DNA of 64,000 nucleotides from Zhengitettix transpicula (taxonomy: Eukaryota > Arthropoda > Insecta > Orthoptera > Tetrigidae). Below the pieces are notes generated by a model. It saw nothing but the letters and a program-made list of their open reading frames with translations. It searched no databases and had not been told where the DNA came from. The stretch lies in assembly GCA_037074705.1 (NCBI GenBank), contig CM073596.1:14688501-14752500 (forward strand), in the 5' to 3' direction. The stretch's first letter is position 1. Each line of letters begins with the position of its first letter. This document shows, piece by piece, positions 59,692-64,000 of this stretch. A program made the position numbers and the translations under genes.

Positions 59692-59968
59692 CTCGTGCAG
59701 GGTTAGGATTCCCGGAGCCGGGAGTAATAAGCCTGGTCTCCTAAACTAAAACCTTATTCCACCACGTGGTGCGACTCTGGCCGTTGTCGGGAAGCACAGG
59801 TAATGTGTCGCGCGAGAGCCGGAAACAGAATGGCGCTCTCCGTGTGCACGCTGTAGGTACTCGGTAGGGTCCCGTTACTTGGTGGGGAGCATTGTTTGCA
59901 TCCCCTAACGGGACGCGTAACGGGACCCTCTTGCTCGCGTGGGGACACGGAATATTCGTCCCCACACA
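59692..59968 (-). mobile_element. 5' LTR of the gag-bearing retrotransposon (inferred)
   Basis: GC-rich block directly upstream of gag on the minus strand. It starts TGTGTGGGGACGAATATTCC and ends near tcctatat. TTGGTGACCCC, a plausible primer-binding/junction string, follows just before the gag ATG. It holds a 12-bp perfect inverted repeat (59867-59878 with 59917-59928) and a terminal 8-bp one (59939-59946 with 59958-59965). No second LTR is in the window, so the boundaries are inferred. Confidence 0.55.
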
Positions 59969-61286
59969 AGTTCAAAAGCATCGGTGCATATTGTGCCAGT
60001 CTACAACTGAAAGCTCATACATAAACTGACATATTTGATTCTCTCGTAATTCTAAAGATATGTTTATATTACTTGAACTGTGTACTAGAGATTTCAACAA
60101 CATTGTCCAATGATCAGATAGTAGAGATAAATCGCTGCTAATAATATCATTTAGGGTTGAAATGTTATCAATGCTACTGCCACCCCACCTCCCTTGGTTG
60201 GGTCTTGTGACCTGACTAAATTTATATATTTGTTTGGAAGCATAATAATAAGTGTAATATTTGCTACCGTTACATTTGGGTAGTGTAACCGTTCTCCTGT
60301 TAATATTAAAACTGAAGCAAACTCAGACGAGATTTTTTAGATAATTGTTGTGTTACGATCATAATTTTATTTCAGTTTAATCCACGAAATTCAAGGCCAA
60401 GAATGTTTATAACGTTTATATGACGAATTTGTTGTGCAATGGTATAGTAAATTTAGTATAAATATGTTTTCAAAATAAAATTAGTAAATAATACAAGTCG
60501 TTGGACAATTCTATCAGTCATGTTAGTTGGCGCATCTGAATAATTTAGCGTGGCTTATAATGATAAGGTAAACGGTGTTCACAGTATGTAGAATTGACGA
60601 TGTTGGCGTAGACTTGAATAAGATGAGACTGATTTTTATTACCGATAACAAAGATAGTTGATTCTGTTACCTAAAAATGAATAGAAAATTAAATTTAACT
60701 TTAAAATAGGTTTTATATACTAAAGTTATGTTTTTCGGAAGGAAGGTTTACATTTTCATCTGTGTAGATTGATTCTGTCGATAAAATTGATGTATCGATG
60801 TATAACTTTGTGTATTGCAGCAATGAGTATCTTTGGAATAAAAAATGAGGGAAGGAAGTTTTTAGCACATGTGTGTGTACATTCTTTGAATGACAATACG
60901 TTCTTCTACCTGAGCTGTCATTGGTGACACCTGGTGGTATCTGATTTTAAAGATGATAAGATACCACCAAATTAAGTGCTTGGCCTCGTAGTAATAATAG
61001 TAATGCAACATTCTGCCAGTTCATATATTACCTGGACATGATGGATACACTAAGGTAAAACTATAACCAATTTTTTGTATCAGTCAATAAAAAATAGTGT
61101 GATGATATTTTTATAGTTATAATGCGTACTTTTGGATTATATATTACAAAATCATATGGTGCCCATATGAGCTGTTAAATAGGTTGTCAGTCTCAAAATG
61201 TTTTAATGTAACATATCTAAATGCAATTAAAATACTGTATACAGTTTTCAGAATATTTAAGTGGTTAATTGATTTTTTTTATTCAG
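59969..61286. other. Upstream region of the 5-phosphatase gene, no exon placed
   Basis: AT-rich. Must contain (or be followed on the left by) the start exon of the 5-phosphatase gene, but I could not identify it. A small inverted repeat TGGTGGTATCT/AGATACCACCA occurs at about 60930-60970. Confidence 0.45.
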
Positions 61287-64000
61287 GTTTTATATGGTTA
61301 CGTGGAATGTAGCCACACGCTTTCCAGAAGAAGATGTGAAAGAAATGTTGGGTATCCCATCTGTGAAATCTGAAACACAAGATAGTGAAATGCCAGACTT
61401 CTATGTCATAGGGTAAAGTGAAATAGTTCCTAATAAATTTGCTCAAGTTGAGTATTTTGTGTGTACATTTAAAGTTTGCAAATGAATATCTCCTTTATTA
61501 ATGTTAGCACATTTATAATTGTTCTTCTGTCCCTGGAACTTTTACTGGTACAAGGACAAGTAGCTGACCTAATTTGCACCCTTACATAATATCAATGCCA
61601 TCTTAATATCCATCTCATTTCAAGTACACATTAAATATCACTAATAAAATAACTGACAAACTGTACCTGTGGAAAAATTATTTTTGAAAGAAAATATATT
61701 TGTGATATCCAAAGCTTCCCAAAATCTACTAATTTTTAAAATTTTAATTCTTGACATATACAATATCAACACTTAATGCACTTATAAAATGATAAAAAAT
61801 ATCAGGTTACTTAACAACAATTTTATGGTGTTAATAAATTTCATCTAGGTTTTTAAGGAGGAAAACATTTTTGAAGTTCGGATAATATTTAGTCCTTTAA
61901 AAATATTTACTTTAGTTTTGAGTTTTAAAGTAATAAAATAACAATCACTTCCTTACAGTCTTCAGGAAGTAAAATCTCTGCCCCACAATGTAGTGATGGA
62001 TGCAATTCTTGGAGACCCATGGACTGTTGTATATAGGTAATTTCTGAATTTAAGTTTACATTAGATTATGCCTGATTATTTCTATTTGTCCTCATTTGAG
62101 GAATAAGAACATATAATTTCTTAAATGTATGACAAAAAAGAGCAGACCAATAAATTAAAAGCATGGGAAAATATTCAATTAAGCAATTATAAAATATAAG
62201 AGTTCTCTTATGATTTAAGAACAGTTCCTTTTTCTATTTAGCATGTAATTGTGAAAAGGAACAGAACAACTCTAAATTTCTTAAACTAAAATAATATTAT
62301 TTATATAACTAGTAAACAATCACTAGATGTGTGACTCATCATGGACAGTAATTTCTAATAGTCGTTGCCTGATTAACTAAATCTTTTAATACCAGAAGTA
62401 ATGCATAGAATTTTTATTTTATTTTAGAAATGTGTTGGTGTCGCATGGTTATGTAAAGGTCAAGACTGTTCGGCTGCAGGGAATTTTACTTAATTTATTT
62501 TGCCTTAGGAAGCACATACTGCATTTAAGAGAAATTGATACTCGGTACACAAAAACTGGATTTGGCGGATTGTGGGTAAGTGATGTGTTAAATGTAATCA
62601 ATTTAAAATAACTTTCATATTTGCATTAATTTTCATAAGTATAACTGTCTTTCCATAAGTTTTAGATGATTGTGTTTTCTTACTTTCTTGTAATAGGGTA
62701 TTATGTTTAGGGCAACAAAGGGGCAGTTAGCATTCGGATGACCATTTATGGCTGCTCAGTGTGCCTAGTGAATTGTCATTTAACACCACATGATTCTATG
62801 GTCCAAGACAGAATAGCTGATTATAACACTATAATCAAGAGCCACACATACCAAATACGGGAAACAAGTAATATTCTTTTTCACGAGTGAGTGAAAAAAT
62901 TAAACTTCAGTTATTTAATTTGTTTGGAATTACAATTCCATTAATATCTAACTGGATACTAATGTGTAGATGATGAAGTTTATTTTATGCTTAAATTTCA
63001 ATATTACATATTTATATATTTTCCAAAAACTAATAATTATTTTCAAATATATACTAATGCTTTCAGAATGAATATTGATGTTATAAAATCTGCCATTAGT
63101 TGAAATGCTCATGTAAAGTAAAAAATGAATCAATGTCAAATTTACATAATTTTTTTAATTCAATTACTTTTTTCTCAGCTATGTCTTTTGGATAGGAGAC
63201 ATGAACTTTCGTTTAGTGGATGCACCTGGGTTTTCTGCAAATGAAATAGATGAGATGGTACGGAAAGGGAACTTAAATGTACTCTTAGCTAAGGATGAGT
63301 TGCAACAAGTCATGAGCAGTGGAGAAGCTTTCAGTGAGCTCATAGAAAATAAGCTAACATTCCCACCAACATATAAATATCAGTTCCATTCTTCTTCATA
63401 TGATCTCAAGTGAGAATTAATTTTTTTTTAACTTAATGCATTTATTTGTTTGAAAGGAAACTTATAATTTTTATATTTACTGGTTTTCCATCAATAATTC
63501 TTCATTAATGTAATTTTTAAAACAACCTCAAATTCAATTTTTACTACGTATCTTAATAAAATATTATGAACTGTTCTTGTGGCTAAATTATTGTATTCAT
63601 TCGTAACCAAATATTACATAAAGTTATAGCAATAAATATTAATGTTTTATGCATTAAGATTTGGTTAATGTCCATGTACCTTTATAATTTAATTTTTTGT
63701 TTCATTCTTTAGGAGACGTCCTTCCTGGACAGATCGAATTCTTTACAAAGTAAATCCTGACACATATGAAGATTTAAAATTAAATGTAAGGCAGTTGTCA
63801 TACAATAGTTTTTCTCAATATAAGCAGAGTGACCACAAACCTGTTATCGCTGAATTTATAATTAAAGTAAGTTTCATTGAACACATCCAAAAAGAGATAT
63901 ATAAAATGTTATTTTATTTTGTTTATACATTTATCAAACAGATTACAGACTTACGGCATATTTTGAATTATGCTTTTGGTTCATGTAGGACAGCAAACCA
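61287..64000 (+). CDS. INPP5K: Inositol polyphosphate 5-phosphatase, INPP5K/SKIP-like (partial)
   Basis: Mg-dependent phosphatase removing the 5-phosphate from phosphoinositides and soluble inositol phosphates. INPP5K-type enzymes act at the ER and plasma membrane and damp PI3K/insulin signalling. Exons with GT-AG borders: 61287-61412, 61959-62036, 62428-62575, 62711-62886, 63179-63409, 63713-63866, and the first 12 bases of another at 63989 up to the window end. Phases join in frame. Motifs in order: MVTWNVAT and VIGLQE (metal-binding Asn and Glu), KTVRLQGILL, GLWGNKGAVSI, NCHLTPHD, WIGDMNFRL (catalytic Asp-Asn), FPPTYKYQF, RRPSWTDRILYK and QSDHKPV (catalytic Asp-His). All key residues are present. 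The acceptor at 61287 cuts just before the first motif, so a short 5' exon with the ATG is missing. The C-terminal SKICH region lies beyond the window. Orthology to INPP5K rather than INPP5J is likely but not proven. Confidence 0.9.

Noticed and set aside
58750..59744. Plus-strand and other-phase frames over the gag region
   Set aside because: Shadows of the GC-rich gag ORF, which has the domain content.

Overview
The window looks like nuclear DNA of an arthropod, most likely an insect with a large, repeat-rich genome. It is AT-rich, has GT-AG introns of tens of bases to about 2 kb, carries mariner, Penelope-like, LINE and LTR elements, and shows no bacterial gene organisation. I cannot fix the order or species from sequence alone. 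Only two host genes are recognisable. Both lie on the plus strand in the last 14 kb.

Host genes. (1) A DUS1L-type tRNA-dihydrouridine synthase has eight readable exons between 50157 and 55961. They cover the FMN/TIM-barrel core, the NLGCP catalytic motif and a C-terminal cysteine-rich zinc-binding segment. The start-codon exon was not found. (2) An INPP5K/SKIP-like inositol polyphosphate 5-phosphatase runs from 61287 past the right edge, with six complete exons plus the start of a seventh. They encode almost the whole catalytic domain. The two genes run head to tail, separated by 5.3 kb that holds a decayed LINE reverse transcriptase and a GC-rich LTR-retrotransposon gag with one LTR. They act in unrelated processes (tRNA modification, phosphoinositide turnover), so the adjacency has no visible functional meaning.

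Repeat landscape, 1 to about 50 kb. No host exon could be supported here. The most frequent repeat ('family A') has about sixteen full or partial copies in both orientations. It ends in a short poly(A), so it behaves like a retroposon. 'Family C' has five copies of up to about 0.75 kb with a common right end next to CATA microsatellite. 'Family D' is a fold-back MITE with three copies, one inside a DUS1L intron. 'Family B' is a pair of SINE-like direct repeats. Two copies of one mariner family lie in opposite orientation (32209-33484 and 39124-40401), both with broken transposases, and a third fragment comes from another mariner lineage. Non-LTR reverse transcriptase remnants lie at 49320-50100 and 57120-58450.

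Most unusual. There are several large inverted-repeat elements: 12884-13590, 17914-19754, 30330-33790 and 35761-37144. The first encloses a Penelope-like endonuclease remnant between inverted arms, as expected for Penelope pLTRs. Several of these elements carry a short motif, CTGANGA then a hairpin then GAAA (often followed by CGTC), that resembles a hammerhead ribozyme core. The 30.3-33.8 kb structure is a nest: an old inverted repeat whose left arm was split by an 18-bp minisatellite and a MITE, and whose right arm was split by a mariner.
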